64,000 nt of DNA. Source: Salvator merianae. Taxonomy: Eukaryota; Chordata; Lepidosauria; Squamata; Teiidae. Below the pieces are notes generated by a model, which was not told the origin of the DNA, made no database searches, and saw nothing but the letters and a program-made list of their open reading frames with translations. Of the stretch, positions 1 to 18,399 are shown one piece after another. Each line of letters starts with the position of its first letter. The stretch's first letter is position 1. The DNA lies in contig QVOM02000023.1 in NCBI GenBank assembly GCA_003586115.2, positions 9,545,833 through 9,609,832 of the forward strand, read 5' to 3'. A program made the position numbers and the translations under genes.

Positions 1-690
1 ACTACATCTCCCATGACTCTTAGGCCCAGTGGGAGAACCCCACTGGCTCTGGCTTTCTCAGTCTTTCTAATCAGAGGCAAGGCTTTGCTAAGCTAGCCTC
101 TGTACCCTCTCTTTTTAGACTGCAACTCCCACCAGCCCCAGTTTGCAAAGGCAGAGGATGGGAGCAGCTTGGTCCTAGTGCCCTAGTATTTCGTTCGAGA
201 CATGAGAAAACAAACACAAAGGACATTCCTATCCCTCGAAATATTGCCCCATACGTGCGCTAAATTGCACAACTGCCCGGCACTGACTTAGCAGTGTCTT
301 CTGCAACTGTGCGAAATTGTGCAGATTCCCCATGCCATTCATGTGACATCATGCTCTATACATGGCCAGCTTATGTTTTTCCCCCTTCTCCAATCGATGG
401 CAGGTTTCCTCTTATCATAAAAGTTCAGTTTCGTGCCTCCACGCCTGCACAATTATGTGCTAACACCTCAGGCCGGAATGCAGCCTCAAATGAGATCTTG
501 GGGAGCTGAACAAGAGTCAGAATCAGAAAAAGAGAGCCAGGAACTCCCCTGTCAGGAACAGGTTCCAAGTTTTGGGGGAAGTTCTCAGTTCTTAGCAGAG
601 ACCATTGAGTAACCCTGGATTTTTGTTAGGGGTGGAATAATCAAAGGATTTCTCCCAGGGTCTTACCCCTACCTGCAGACTCCTTGCGTT
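1..690. other. No gene recognised
   Basis: Both strands were read and no exon, RNA gene or clear repeat family was recognised. Open frames here are short and have no protein-like composition. Confidence 0.4.
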
Positions 691-901
691 CCTTTAAAAA
701 AAAAAAAAATTATTAAAAGTTTTCCAGCATAAAATAAAAAAGAAAGAGAAAAATAGATAGAGAAGAAAGAATAGAAAAGAGAAGAAACAAAATACATATA
801 GTAACTTCCGATCTTGACCGTTAAGTGTTATAGGCAAATTTATATTCATGCCTCTCCACACATAACGTAATATTTGCACCTCCTTTGTGAAAACAAACTT
901 A

Positions 902-1222
902 TTAGTCTTCAAATCCTAATGTCAACAAATTGCGTTCTTTTATGCACAGAAAGTCAATAAGGGGTTGACAATTTTTCAAGTCCAAATTCAATGACTTTTC
1001 TCTAACCAAACATGTCAATTTGTCCATCTTGGCCAAATCTAACCATTTCTCTAGCCAATCCTCCATGGTAAATATCAATGAATTCTTCCAACCTTGAGCG
1101 TATAACAGACTTGCTGCTGTGATCACATAATGGAGCATTCTTCCATTAGTCTTCCCCAAATACCCAGATGGTAGCAAAACACCTGCCACTTCCCTTTGGT
1201 TCCCCCTATGCTTGGCTAGCAT
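902..1222 (-). mobile_element. L1-type LINE fragment, ORF2 C-terminal end
   Basis: An open frame of 106 codons on the minus strand resembles the extreme C-terminal region of vertebrate L1 ORF2. It has the pattern of small residues and aromatics followed by a Trp-Lys pair, then a Met-Glu-Asp-Trp segment, then 'LAKMDKLT', which corresponds to the L1 'AEMEKLT' region. The endonuclease and reverse transcriptase are absent, so this is a short dead fragment. The family call rests on motif resemblance only. Confidence 0.6.
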
Positions 1223-1793
1223 CTCGGGATGCGTTCAGACCCGGTATAAGGGGCGACCCAGGGGCGAATTTGAGGCTCAAGCTACAGATGTAAAATTAAA
1301 AAAATATGACTTACCACATCCCAAGTCTCTGTTTCTGTGCCCCTTTCCTTGATGGGTAATAATGACTCTCAGGGCGATTCACTGGTTGGGTCGGATGGGG
1401 AGGGAAGCTATAGAGGCTCCTGTAGTCAGTGAATATGGCTACCAAGAAATCAGGGTTGGTGGCAGCCAATGAAATGTAAGCACTTGCTGGTATGGAGGTG
1501 CTGCTAGACTTTGAGGCAAAGAAAAGCAACACGAGGTAGGAGTTTCTTTTTCTTGTTTGAATGCTTGTTTCTTTGGTTGGGTATACGTGGGGTGTGTTTT
1601 GTAAAAGGGGCTAGTCTTGGTGTCTGTGCGTATTTTTGGTCTTCAACTGCATCAGGGGAGCATTCATGCCTTTTTTTAAAGGGTCCTGTTCCACCTGTGG
1701 TTAACAGATATATGGAGCTTAGCTTAAATGGGTCCTGTTGTCATTAGCCTTCCACTCTGGCTTTGATTGCAATTTTGTTCATACTGCAGTAAG

Positions 1794-2075
1794 ATGGCCC
1801 TCTAGTGGTGCAGTGGTTAAGAGCACTAGATTAGAACCCAGGAGTCCCTTGGTTCGAATCCCTGCTCTGCCATGGGAGCTAACTAGGTCTTCCCAGCTAT
1901 GGGGAAAAATAGCTTCACTGCCTTGTGAGGAAAGGCAAAGGCTAATGCCCTTCGGGCTCATGTCCTGCTAGTGGAGCTCCCTGTGCAGCTGGTTGGCCAC
2001 TGGGAGAGCAGAATGCTGGACTAGATGGGTCACAGGTCCATTCCAGTGGGTTGTATCTTAGGTTCTTCTGTCTCT
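1794..2075 (+). mobile_element. tRNA-derived CORE-type SINE (MIR-like)
   Basis: The head is tRNA-like, with an A-box-like stretch near 1,808 and a B box GGTTCGAATCC at 1,851-1,861. It is followed by a core with the MIR-like 'gccatgggagctaactagg' spacing and a 3' part containing 'gctggactagatggg'. The whole is about 280 bp. The same 3' motif recurs in several other repeats in the window. Confidence 0.65.
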
Positions 2076-2096
2076 GAAGGATGATTGATGGAAGAC

Positions 2097-2412
2097 TGTG
2101 AGCAGAGCAAGCAGAGAAGAAGAAGGAGAAGGAGAAGGAGAAGAAGAAGAGAAGAGCTGCCCTTTGTTTGAGGACTTTTCCTTGTTTGCAGGCATGCAAT
2201 GCTTGGCCTCTCGTCAGGCCAACTGGCACAAGCAGCTCCTAGCCAGGGGGATGGAAGGAGATTGGGGGGGGAGGGGAAGGAAGGAAGAGAGAGGGAGGGA
2301 GGGGCAAAAGGAGGGAGAGAGAGAAGGAGAGAGAGACAAAGAGGAAGAGAGAGAGAGGAACAAAGAGAGAAGGAGGGAGGAAGAGAAAGAGAAAGAGAAA
2401 GAGAGGGAGAGG

Positions 2413-2443
<31 letters not shown>

Positions 2444-2452
2444 TGGAAGGAG
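2097..2452 (+). repeat. Polypurine GA-rich tract
   Basis: About 350 bp is almost pure purine on the plus strand: GAAGGA units, then GGGA/GAGA units, ending in (GAAA)n at about 2,415-2,440. It is interrupted by ordinary sequence at about 2,160-2,250. It lies about 300 bp upstream of the likely first exon of the DDR gene. Long open frames across it on both strands are low-complexity artefacts. Confidence 0.85.
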
Positions 2453-2689
2453 GCTGAAGGGAACCCCATCTTCTCATCCTCCCCTTTTTTGGCCCACCAA
2501 ACAAATACATCCTCCCCCTCAAATCTGCTCTTTTCTGTTCCCTCCAAAAACCAGAGGCGAAACTGCTGTTATTATTTTGAGTGGACGTGTGTCATGCTCA
2601 GCCACTTATTTCTGCAAAATGCTTCATGTCCATTTTCGATTTCACACATTCCTATAGGTGTATTATGCCAGTTCCGTTGTCTGGCCCTG

Positions 2690-2973
2690 TGGCCGTAAAC
2701 CGAATAAAGTCCAGACCATAGGAAGCCCAGCGACCAAGGCGAAAGGCGCCCGTTGTAGCAGGCCCTGCGCAGGGACAGAGCAGAAGGAGGAGTCTGGGCG
2801 GCATCGAGTTTGAGTGGATCTTCTGCTGGGAGAGAGAGAGAGGAAAAAGTTCCTTGCAGAGGGGAAGGGATGTTCGGCAGCCGCGCGCAGCTGGATCTAT
2901 GGCGGTAGGAAGGCGGGGAGAACCGCGGCTGGAGCAGCTGGGGCTGGAGCAGAGGCCAGGCTGGGCCGGGCAG
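2690..2973 (+). promoter_or_regulatory. Likely promoter and noncoding exon 1 of the DDR gene
   Basis: A GC-rich, CpG-containing stretch ends in a strong splice donor, CAG|GTAAGA, with the last exon base at 2,973. It precedes the first coding exon by about 4.4 kb in the same orientation, with the matching acceptor at 7,367/7,368. No plausible coding frame runs through it. The transcription start is not visible and was set arbitrarily near 2,700. No TATA box was recognised. Transcript data are needed to confirm the exon. Confidence 0.5.
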
Positions 2974-2979
2974 GTAAGA

Positions 2980-3034
2980 CCTTCCCTTTCCCTTTCCCTT
3001 CCCTTTCCTTCCCTTCCCCTTCCCTTTTCTTTCC
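2980..3034 (+). repeat. (CCCTTT)n pyrimidine repeat
   Basis: An imperfect hexamer repeat of CCCTTT/CCCTT starts a few bases inside intron 1 of the DDR gene, directly after the splice donor at 2,974. Confidence 0.8.
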
Positions 3035-3769
3035 TGTCCCGGGTTGTTCTTCTTCTTTGCTACTTTCTTGCAATCCCAGTCCGCTCGCTTTCCCCTCCTT
3101 TCCTCCCCTCTCTCTTTGTTTTGCTACATTGTTAGCAGTTGCCAACGCAGGCCTTTTACTTTTGTTTCGCCCCCTTCCTCCCTCCTCCTTTTGGATATGG
3201 AGGGCAGGAGGGGGCACTGAGTGGCACCCTGGGGAGAGAGAAGAGGCCTAGGTGGGTGGGGGAACCCGAGGGTGCCTCCCCTTCTCTGTGGCCTAAGGCA
3301 CTGGGATCAGCTCCGGGGCCAGGCACAAGTTCCTTCTTGGCCACAGGGGCATCGTGGATGGGGGCACATTGTTTAAGGTTGTCCGGGGAATCTCTTCTCG
3401 CTGTACCGTCCAGTGACGAGAGTTGTGGGACAGTTGCTAGCAACAAGGCTTTCTCTGGGGTGGCCCCTGCTTTTTGCAGAACAACTTTGCAGGGGAGGTC
3501 CACTAGGTATCTGCTGTTCACTCTTTTTGTCCCTGGTGAAATTGCCTTTCCTCACTCAGGCATTTGGGGATTAGAGAATTCTGCACTGATTTGTTTTATT
3601 TAATTTTTATAGCCATCTTAGTATGTCAATTGTTATTTTAATTGCATCTCCTTGTGGATCTTTTTTATTGCTCTACTGTCTCATCCTGAACTGTGCACTG
3701 CCCTCAAACTAAGGTGGAGGGTGGTATAGCAGCCTATAATAAATTAATGAATACCACCCTGTTGCCAAT

Positions 3770-4245
3770 ATCCCCTCTGTGGGCAAGGGGCTATCCAACT
3801 GCAGGCATGCTTGGATGAAACAGATTATCTTAAGCCATTTCAGATTGGCTTCAGGCTTGGTATGGGCCAGAAACTGCCTTGTTTGCCCTGCCAGGAGAGG
3901 AACAGGAGGGGTCCCACCCTGTTGGCTCTCCTTCTCATCTCACCAGCTTTTGTCACCATCAGCTGTGGTATCTTTCTGGAACATTATGAGGACCCAGAAG
4001 TTAGGAGTAGTGATTCACACTGGTTCTGTTCCTACCTCCAGGGCAGATCCCAAAGAGTATCATTAGGGGACCTTTGCTCAGCACCTCGGGAGCTCATCTG
4101 TGGGGCTCCTCAGGAATCAGTTGTGTCCCCAACATTTTGTAACATCTACATGAAGCTGCTAAGAAGGCGTCATCAGGAGACTGGGAAGGAGGTGTCAACC
4201 GTATGCTCACAACAGCCAGTTCTCTCTCTCAATTCCAACTGAGAC
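3770..4245 (+). mobile_element. Degenerate L2/CR1-group LINE reverse transcriptase fragment
   Basis: The plus-strand frame from about 3,811 to 4,242 reads as a non-LTR reverse transcriptase: 'LKPFQIGFR', a decayed 'SAAFDTI' motif seen as 'SPAFVTISCGI', 'WFCSYLQGRSQRV', and 'GAPQESVVSPTFCNIYM' for the usual 'GVPQGSVLSPTLFNIYM'. The catalytic aspartates are lost or lie outside the fragment. It sits in intron 1 of the DDR gene. Family placement between L2 and CR1 is uncertain. Confidence 0.75.
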
Positions 4246-5369
4246 AGAAGGCAACCGGGGGACCCATTTTAGCCCTGCACCAAAGTATGCCACCGAAATG
4301 GGCTCCATGGGACTCCAAGGCTAGGAAAATTCAGAGCCCTTGAAGACTGTCCCCGAAGCTCATGCAAACTTCAGGGCTGGTGTGGAGTCTGCTCGGGACC
4401 ACCATCATTGTGCACAGGTGCTATTCCAGACCATACCATGTTCCAGACTGGCGGGTCTCGCTGCTCCAGACCCACTGATGCAGATTACGGGACGGTGGTA
4501 CAAAAGGGCCTTTTTATTGATGCCACCGCATCCTAGAGCAGGTGTTCAAATGCCAGTGTGTAAGTGAATGTGCAAAATTATGAGCCCCTGTTATTGCAAA
4601 GTCATTTGTTCCTGTCCAATCCAGAATCTATAAAGTGGGGTGAAATCGCTGCAGCCTCTGGCTGGGTTTTTTGCTTAAATAACCCTAATAAAAGAGAGCC
4701 TGCTTGCTTCTTTCTGCGGCAGCCTTATTCCACAGCCAAACAGCTCTTACTGTTATTGGATTTATTGAATATTTATCAGAAAATTTGCTTCTTTGCTGTT
4801 CCCAGCCATATTGGTTTCAGTTCTGCCCTCTGGAACAATCAGAACACTGAAATCATCTTTATGCATCCTGTTCTTTCAGCTCTTCACCTCTATTGAGTAC
4901 TTTGTAGAAAAGCTGTTTTAAAAAGGTGTTTGTTAATAGGCTTCTGTCCCTCTTCAGCCTTTTTAAAGTCATTGGGCAGATATCTGTGAAATTGTTGATT
5001 CAGTTTAGTTACATGGGTCACTGAGAACAGGTTTTTTTCTAGGCAGCTTCCAAAAAGAAAGAGAATAAAAGAAAATACAGATACTGAAGAACAAATAGAT
5101 AGATGGTTGTATGGAAACATACTAATGGGAAGAAAAGAGATAAAAGCAGCCAGATTGTTAAGGGCCTTTGACTGAACGTGCGGTGGTTCGCATATCCAAA
5201 AGTTTAGTCGAGCCAAACCATTTCTCTCACTTGCAGAGATGAACAATTTGATTGAACAGTCCGTGTTCGCTGTGTTTTTGCCTTTGAGAAGGACTTTTTT
5301 CAATGGAAAAAGGGATTTCTTATTTTTGAACAAGTTCAGAATCAAGGGTGAACAATCGTTTGATTAAAC

Positions 5370-5417
5370 GGTTTGCTGTCAAACCGAACAAACGGGTGTT
5401 CGGTTCAACAGCAAACC
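5370..5417. repeat. Near-perfect 21-bp inverted repeat
   Basis: The arm at 5,370-5,390 pairs with 5,397-5,417 at 19 of 21 positions, leaving a 6-nt loop. It lies in intron 1 of the DDR gene. It could be the tip of a palindromic DNA transposon remnant. No target-site duplication was identified. Confidence 0.7.
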
Positions 5418-6899
5418 AGACATACAATTTTCACACTAAGGACTAAGGAAAAGGACTAGATCCTGAGATTGCATTTCTCTGGGATCCAACTTGAGTCTGT
5501 CCCAGGCTGGGGATCCTTTGGAAGGACCACAGTTGTTAGCATTCCAACCGTGTTGTTTTGGAAGTCAAAGGAACAGAGGCAAGACTCTAGTTTCGTGGGT
5601 GAATGAGCTGAAGAATGGAACTGCAAGAAACTGATCGGGTCTCTCTCTCTGGGAGATGCCAAGCTGGGGAAGAGGGTCGAGGCCTTGTGTAGATCAAGCC
5701 AACCAACCGAGGAAGTAAGATGGGAGCAGAAGGCGGACAGATGCGGTGAGCCTCGCTTCCTCCTCATCTCTACAAGCTTCTCTCTACAGAGGATTCGGCT
5801 CGGGGCGGGTGGTGGGACAGCCTTTACAGTATGGGCCCAAGGCGCGGGGGTGGTGAATTTGGAAACTCGCACATATAAGTGGGCGGCAGAGCAAGGCATG
5901 CATAAGAGAGAAGGGTCTCTTGGAACAGAACAGGAGGCAAGGAACAAAAGATGGTGGTGGGGGGAGAAATCCCAGCATTTCTGTGTGGCATGCAATGGGT
6001 GCTGTTTGTCGAGGGTTCAGGGCCACTGTTCCATCTTCTCCCCTCCCATCTCGTCCCCTTCTTTCCAGCATGGATGGCTCACAATGTTTTAGTTCAGGTT
6101 TTTTTGGGTTTTTTTTAAGTACATTTTCTGCCAGCTGTTAGCAATTAGCAACTGGATCCACCCCAGTCACCCCCACCCCACCCCCGCCGGCAAGGAGAGT
6201 TTAACGCTTTCATGCTTCTCCACCAGGATGCTAGGAAAGGGGTTTGGGATGGCTGGTTTCCCCCACCCCTCTCTATTTGGACTGTAGGGAGGAGGAAAGG
6301 ATCATATATAGGGGAGAGGAAGTACAAAAGAGTCCCATTGCATGAAGAAGTGAAGTGGAGCGGAATTTGGAATCAGTTTTTTTTTTTTTTCAGCGCAAGC
6401 TATTTCAACGGCTGTGGATTGGGGTAGAAAACCAGCTCGAGTTTTGCTGTTTTAAGGGGGAGCCAGAATACCACGGCCTCCCCGTTGGGTGTTTGTTGAC
6501 AGGCTGCCAAGACGGGTTTTAGCTATTCGCCCCGTTTCTGTAAAGTGATAGGGTGTGCGCCTTGCTAAAGAGAAAAGGTCAGATTGCAGTGGAAGGCTCT
6601 CAGATCTGAAAAGGAGGCGGGTTCTGTCGCTGACACGATGAGCTACAGTGGCTGAAAGGGTTTCTCAGAGGCACGTTCGAGGAGAACCGAATGATCGGGC
6701 AGGATGAGCTCTGAAAAGTGGCGCTCCCTGCTCAAAAGGAATCTGCCTTGCAGAACTACCACCAGGGACCTTGGATGGAAAAGGTTGATTGCTTTCGTTG
6801 AGCATGAGGGCTTTCCCAGAGGAAGTTGGCTGGCTACCTTGAGAGACAGAATACTGGACTTCTTTTTCGATCTCATTGAGTTGACTCCGAGACCGCATC

Positions 6900-7101
6900 A
6901 AGGTATCCATGCAGTTTTCCTGGCAATGGTGGAGAAGTGGTTTTCCATCATTACATTCTTCCTTGGAAAGGCCCAAGATTGAACCTGCAACCTGCTGCTT
7001 TCCAGACAGTTTGCTCCACCACTAGCTACAAACACTCCCAATCTCCATGTGCATCTCTATGCAGTTTTACTGGCAGTGATAGAGAAGTGGTTTGCCACTG
7101 C
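6900..7101 (-). mobile_element. Two minus-oriented tRNA-derived SINE fragments
   Basis: Reverse-complement copies of the SINE family seen elsewhere in plus orientation ('ggcaaaccacttctgta' and 'gccaagaaaactgcat'). The first runs from about 6,900 to 7,030 and includes the tRNA-like head. The second, 7,045-7,101, is only the tail. Confidence 0.65.
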
Positions 7102-7273
7102 CTACTTCACGGGCCATCCACACTTGGGCCAGCTATTCCAGGACAGGCCCCATGCCCCTCCAAAGAAGCTGAAGAAGCTGCATTTGTGTCCAACATCTAA
7201 GCCTCCACTTGACGACAATTGTTTTCTGATTCTTATCAAGTCATGGCTTCCTAGAAACTGAGCTCCAGACCAA

Positions 7274-7345
7274 TTCTCTTCTCTTCTCTTCTCTTCTCTT
7301 CTCTTCTCTTCTCTTCTCTTCTCTTCTCTTCTCTTCTCTTCTCTT
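7274..7345 (+). repeat. (TTCTC)n pentanucleotide repeat
   Basis: About 14 near-perfect TTCTC units form the upstream part of the polypyrimidine tract before the acceptor at 7,367/7,368 of the first coding exon. Expansion or contraction would change the distance between branch point and acceptor. Confidence 0.9.
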
Positions 7346-7375
7346 TTCTCTCTCTTTCTTTCCTCAGAAATCAGC

Positions 7376-7414
7376 ATGGCGGTGACTGGCAGAAGGAGTG
7401 CACTACTGAAGTGA
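7376..7414 (+). promoter_or_regulatory. Upstream ORF in the DDR 5'UTR
   Basis: The exon bounded by the acceptor at 7,367/7,368 has an ATG at 7,376 in strong context (A at -3, G at +4). It opens a frame of 12 codons ending in TGA at 7,412-7,414, 39 nt before the main ATG at 7,454. The main ATG has A at -3 but C at +4. This would be expected to reduce initiation at the main start. That is inferred from context only. Confidence 0.55.
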
Positions 7415-7453
7415 CCCGTGGACAGTGGGAATTGTCCACCCACATCTCCCAAG

Positions 7454-15847
<8,394 letters not shown>

Positions 15848-16545
15848 CCTATCCCGGGATGTGAGGGCAACCTTGCTTGGCAGACCAGGACCATTTTGTT
15901 CGTCAGCCTGAACTTTCTCTATGTTCCCTCACAACAGTATGTTAGACCAAGGGAATTCTTCCTGACCATTGAGGTAACAATTCGGATTGTTATCTCTTGG
16001 AATTCTTTTGAGGTGTGCCTTGAGGCACTCTTTTCACTGGGTCACGTACCACAGAGTTCCATGAGGATGACTTCCGTGACGAAGGAATGGGACTTCACTG
16101 CCTCAGGTGGAGTTCGTTTTCTGGGACTTAGAGGAGGTGGCCATGGTAGCTGCTCCCTTCCTCAGCCATGGCCAAGGAACCCACAGACTCAAAGAGACAC
16201 CATCTCATGAAATAATCTTCTCTTCTGTTTTGAAATGCCAAGAGTGTCTGTGACTCAGCCTCTTCTTCTTCAGAAAGGCAGTGAAAAAATGTCCCCATAT
16301 AGCTTGGGGAAATAACATTCCACTTTCCAGGAATATCTCAGATTTTTGGGGGAGGGGTGTTTGACTCTTCCTGGAAGCCATCTTTGTTTGGTATGTCTTC
16401 CTCATTTGAGGGAAAACTTCAAGAGTGGGAAACAAAGCAGGGAGGGCAGCCATTTGCAACCGGATCAGCAGCAAAGAGGGAAGCAAAGCCGCAGCACATC
16501 CTCTGGATTTGCGGAGATAATTGTGACTGCACATTCGCAGTGTGT

Positions 16546-16606
16546 TTGTGCACGTGTGTGCCTTTGTGCACATGTGTGTGTGTGTGTGTGCGCGCGCGCG
16601 CATGTG
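16546..16606 (+). repeat. (TG)n(CG)n alternating purine-pyrimidine tract
   Basis: Interrupted TG repeats are followed by about ten TG units and then five CG units, giving strictly alternating purine-pyrimidine sequence with Z-DNA potential. It lies within the probable DDR 3'UTR. Confidence 0.85.
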
Positions 16607-18054
16607 AATTTTTCCACACTGGATTTTATATTTCTTTCTGAAAAGCAAACAAGAATGTTAACAATCATTAAAAAGTCATTGAGGGCTCCTCTATTAGCCT
16701 AATAGAAACAGGGCTAGCGGGGAGGGTCCTTTAAGGGGCAACCTTTTAGAGTTAGGAAAAGTTCCTGTTTCTGGACTACAACTCCCATGAATCTTTGCCA
16801 AAATGGTCATTTGGGGAAATGTAGTTCAAGCAAGGAAAAAGAGAAAAGGAATTTTTCAAACTCTGAATAGTTGACACTGTTACTACTGTCACAATAATAC
16901 TGATACTTTAAGCTTGTAAAACTTGTAGCCAAAATGGACTGATGTACAAATCCAGATCTTTCTTTAGTATGATGCCAAAGAACAGATCAAAGTCAGGCTT
17001 ACAGCCCCTGATTTGCTTACCCTTGCTCCCACAAAACCCATCTCCTCTTCTCAGCTTGGGGAAATCCTTTTTTTTTTTTTTTTTTAAGAACCTTGTATAT
17101 ACATATTTTTAATGTGCAAAAACCTTTGAAATTTTGTGCAAGTATCTCTGGACCAAATATTGTCTCCAAGTGTATATATTCTGTTTTTCAGAGGCACAGA
17201 GTTGGGATTTTTTAACACAAAAAAAAGATGTATAGGATTTTTTTGAAAAAGTAAACCAGGTTTCTAGCCCTTATGATCAGTATGGAATCCCATCAGCAAG
17301 CAATGAGAAATGCAGGCAAGGAAGACATCCAACTCTCATATTACTGAATGCTAAGAGGAACAAATTTAATGAAAAATTATTCCAGTTGTGCTTAGTTTCA
17401 GCAGGATCATGATCTGCTAAGGGGAAAACAGTACTAGGGGGTGATTTCAATACTACTTTTTTGTGCTTTTCTTGCTTCCTTTTTTTGCACCCCTTAGGCC
17501 TATCTCATGCATTAAAGCATCTCCCTAATTGCCACTTTGGCTACAGATGGGGGGAAAGAAGGCGCAAGAGTGCAATCTTCTTCTGGCTGTGTGACTTTCA
17601 TTTTCCCCATGAGTACACGAGAAGGCAGGGTGTTGCTGTTGCTCTTAGAAAAAGGCCCTTTTCTTCCACAAAATTCAAGTTGATGTTGAAGCATGCAATG
17701 GAGCACCCAAGCCTGGTTAGCTGCCATGATGAAAAAAAATTGTGGTTCAGGGTTTGTTCCTCCCACTGCGACTTTAATGGCCAGCCTGGCCATTAGTGGG
17801 GCTGGTACAGAATCCTGGGGGCGGAATTCTGGGAGTTGTAGTGCAGTGAGGGCTGTCATGGAATGCTTGGAGATATTGTTTAGGAACATCTGCAGGACTG
17901 CTGCTCTAGAATGCTCACAATGGACAATCATGTTTAGCTATCGGGAACAGTTCCCTCCCTAAGCAGCTATCCTGTTGTGCTCACCCTCTTCTGCTAGGAA
18001 TCTTGTGGTGTCTGAAGCATCTACATGCCTGCCTTAAATACTTTACATTAGTAC

Positions 18055-18060
18055 AATAAA
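18055..18060 (+). terminator. Candidate proximal polyadenylation signal, DDR gene
   Basis: AATAAA lies about 2.2 kb after the stop codon. It would give a shorter transcript that excludes the hairpin at 18,373. Confidence 0.4.
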
Positions 18061-18372
18061 ACTGAGTGAAAACATGAACTCATTTAATTATACTGAATGT
18101 GAAGTTTTGTACTTTTCCTTTTACTACGATTACCATCCTATAGCCCCCTTCTAGGACCTGAAAGAAATTATCTTTTTTCTGCTTCATGGTTCTTTGTCTG
18201 TGGGTTCTTCTCATCTTCCAGTACTGCCCTAGCTCTCTGTGAATCCTTCTGAAGACCGCTTCCCTAACAGCAACTACCATTATTTTCAAGGTTCCTTGAT
18301 GTCTATTCATCTTCTGAAGGTAGAATGTTAACTAATATTCCAGAGCATGGGTCAGATGTCGAGCAAATAAGA

Positions 18373-18399
18373 AAGGACTTGGTGTTACACCAAGTCCTT
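18373..18399 (+). repeat. Perfect 12-bp hairpin in the DDR 3'UTR
   Basis: The arm aaggacttggtg (18,373-18,384) pairs exactly with 18,388-18,399 across a 3-nt loop (tta). If the distal polyadenylation site is used it lies in the mRNA. Confidence 0.8.

Noticed and set aside
1794..1870. Possible functional tRNA gene
   Set aside because: The B box is good, but the sequence continues into a CORE domain and lacks an acceptor stem.
2098..2657. Glu/Arg/Lys-rich frames of 119-152 codons and Ser/Phe/Leu-rich antisense frames
   Set aside because: Direct translation of the polypurine tract; low complexity on both strands.
5456..6141. Overlapping frames of up to 179 codons on both strands in DDR intron 1
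   Set aside because: No family resemblance, no splice logic, composition typical of noncoding DNA.
16205..16668. Thr-His-rich and Cys-Val-rich frames
   Set aside because: Translation of the TG/CG repeat in the DDR 3'UTR.
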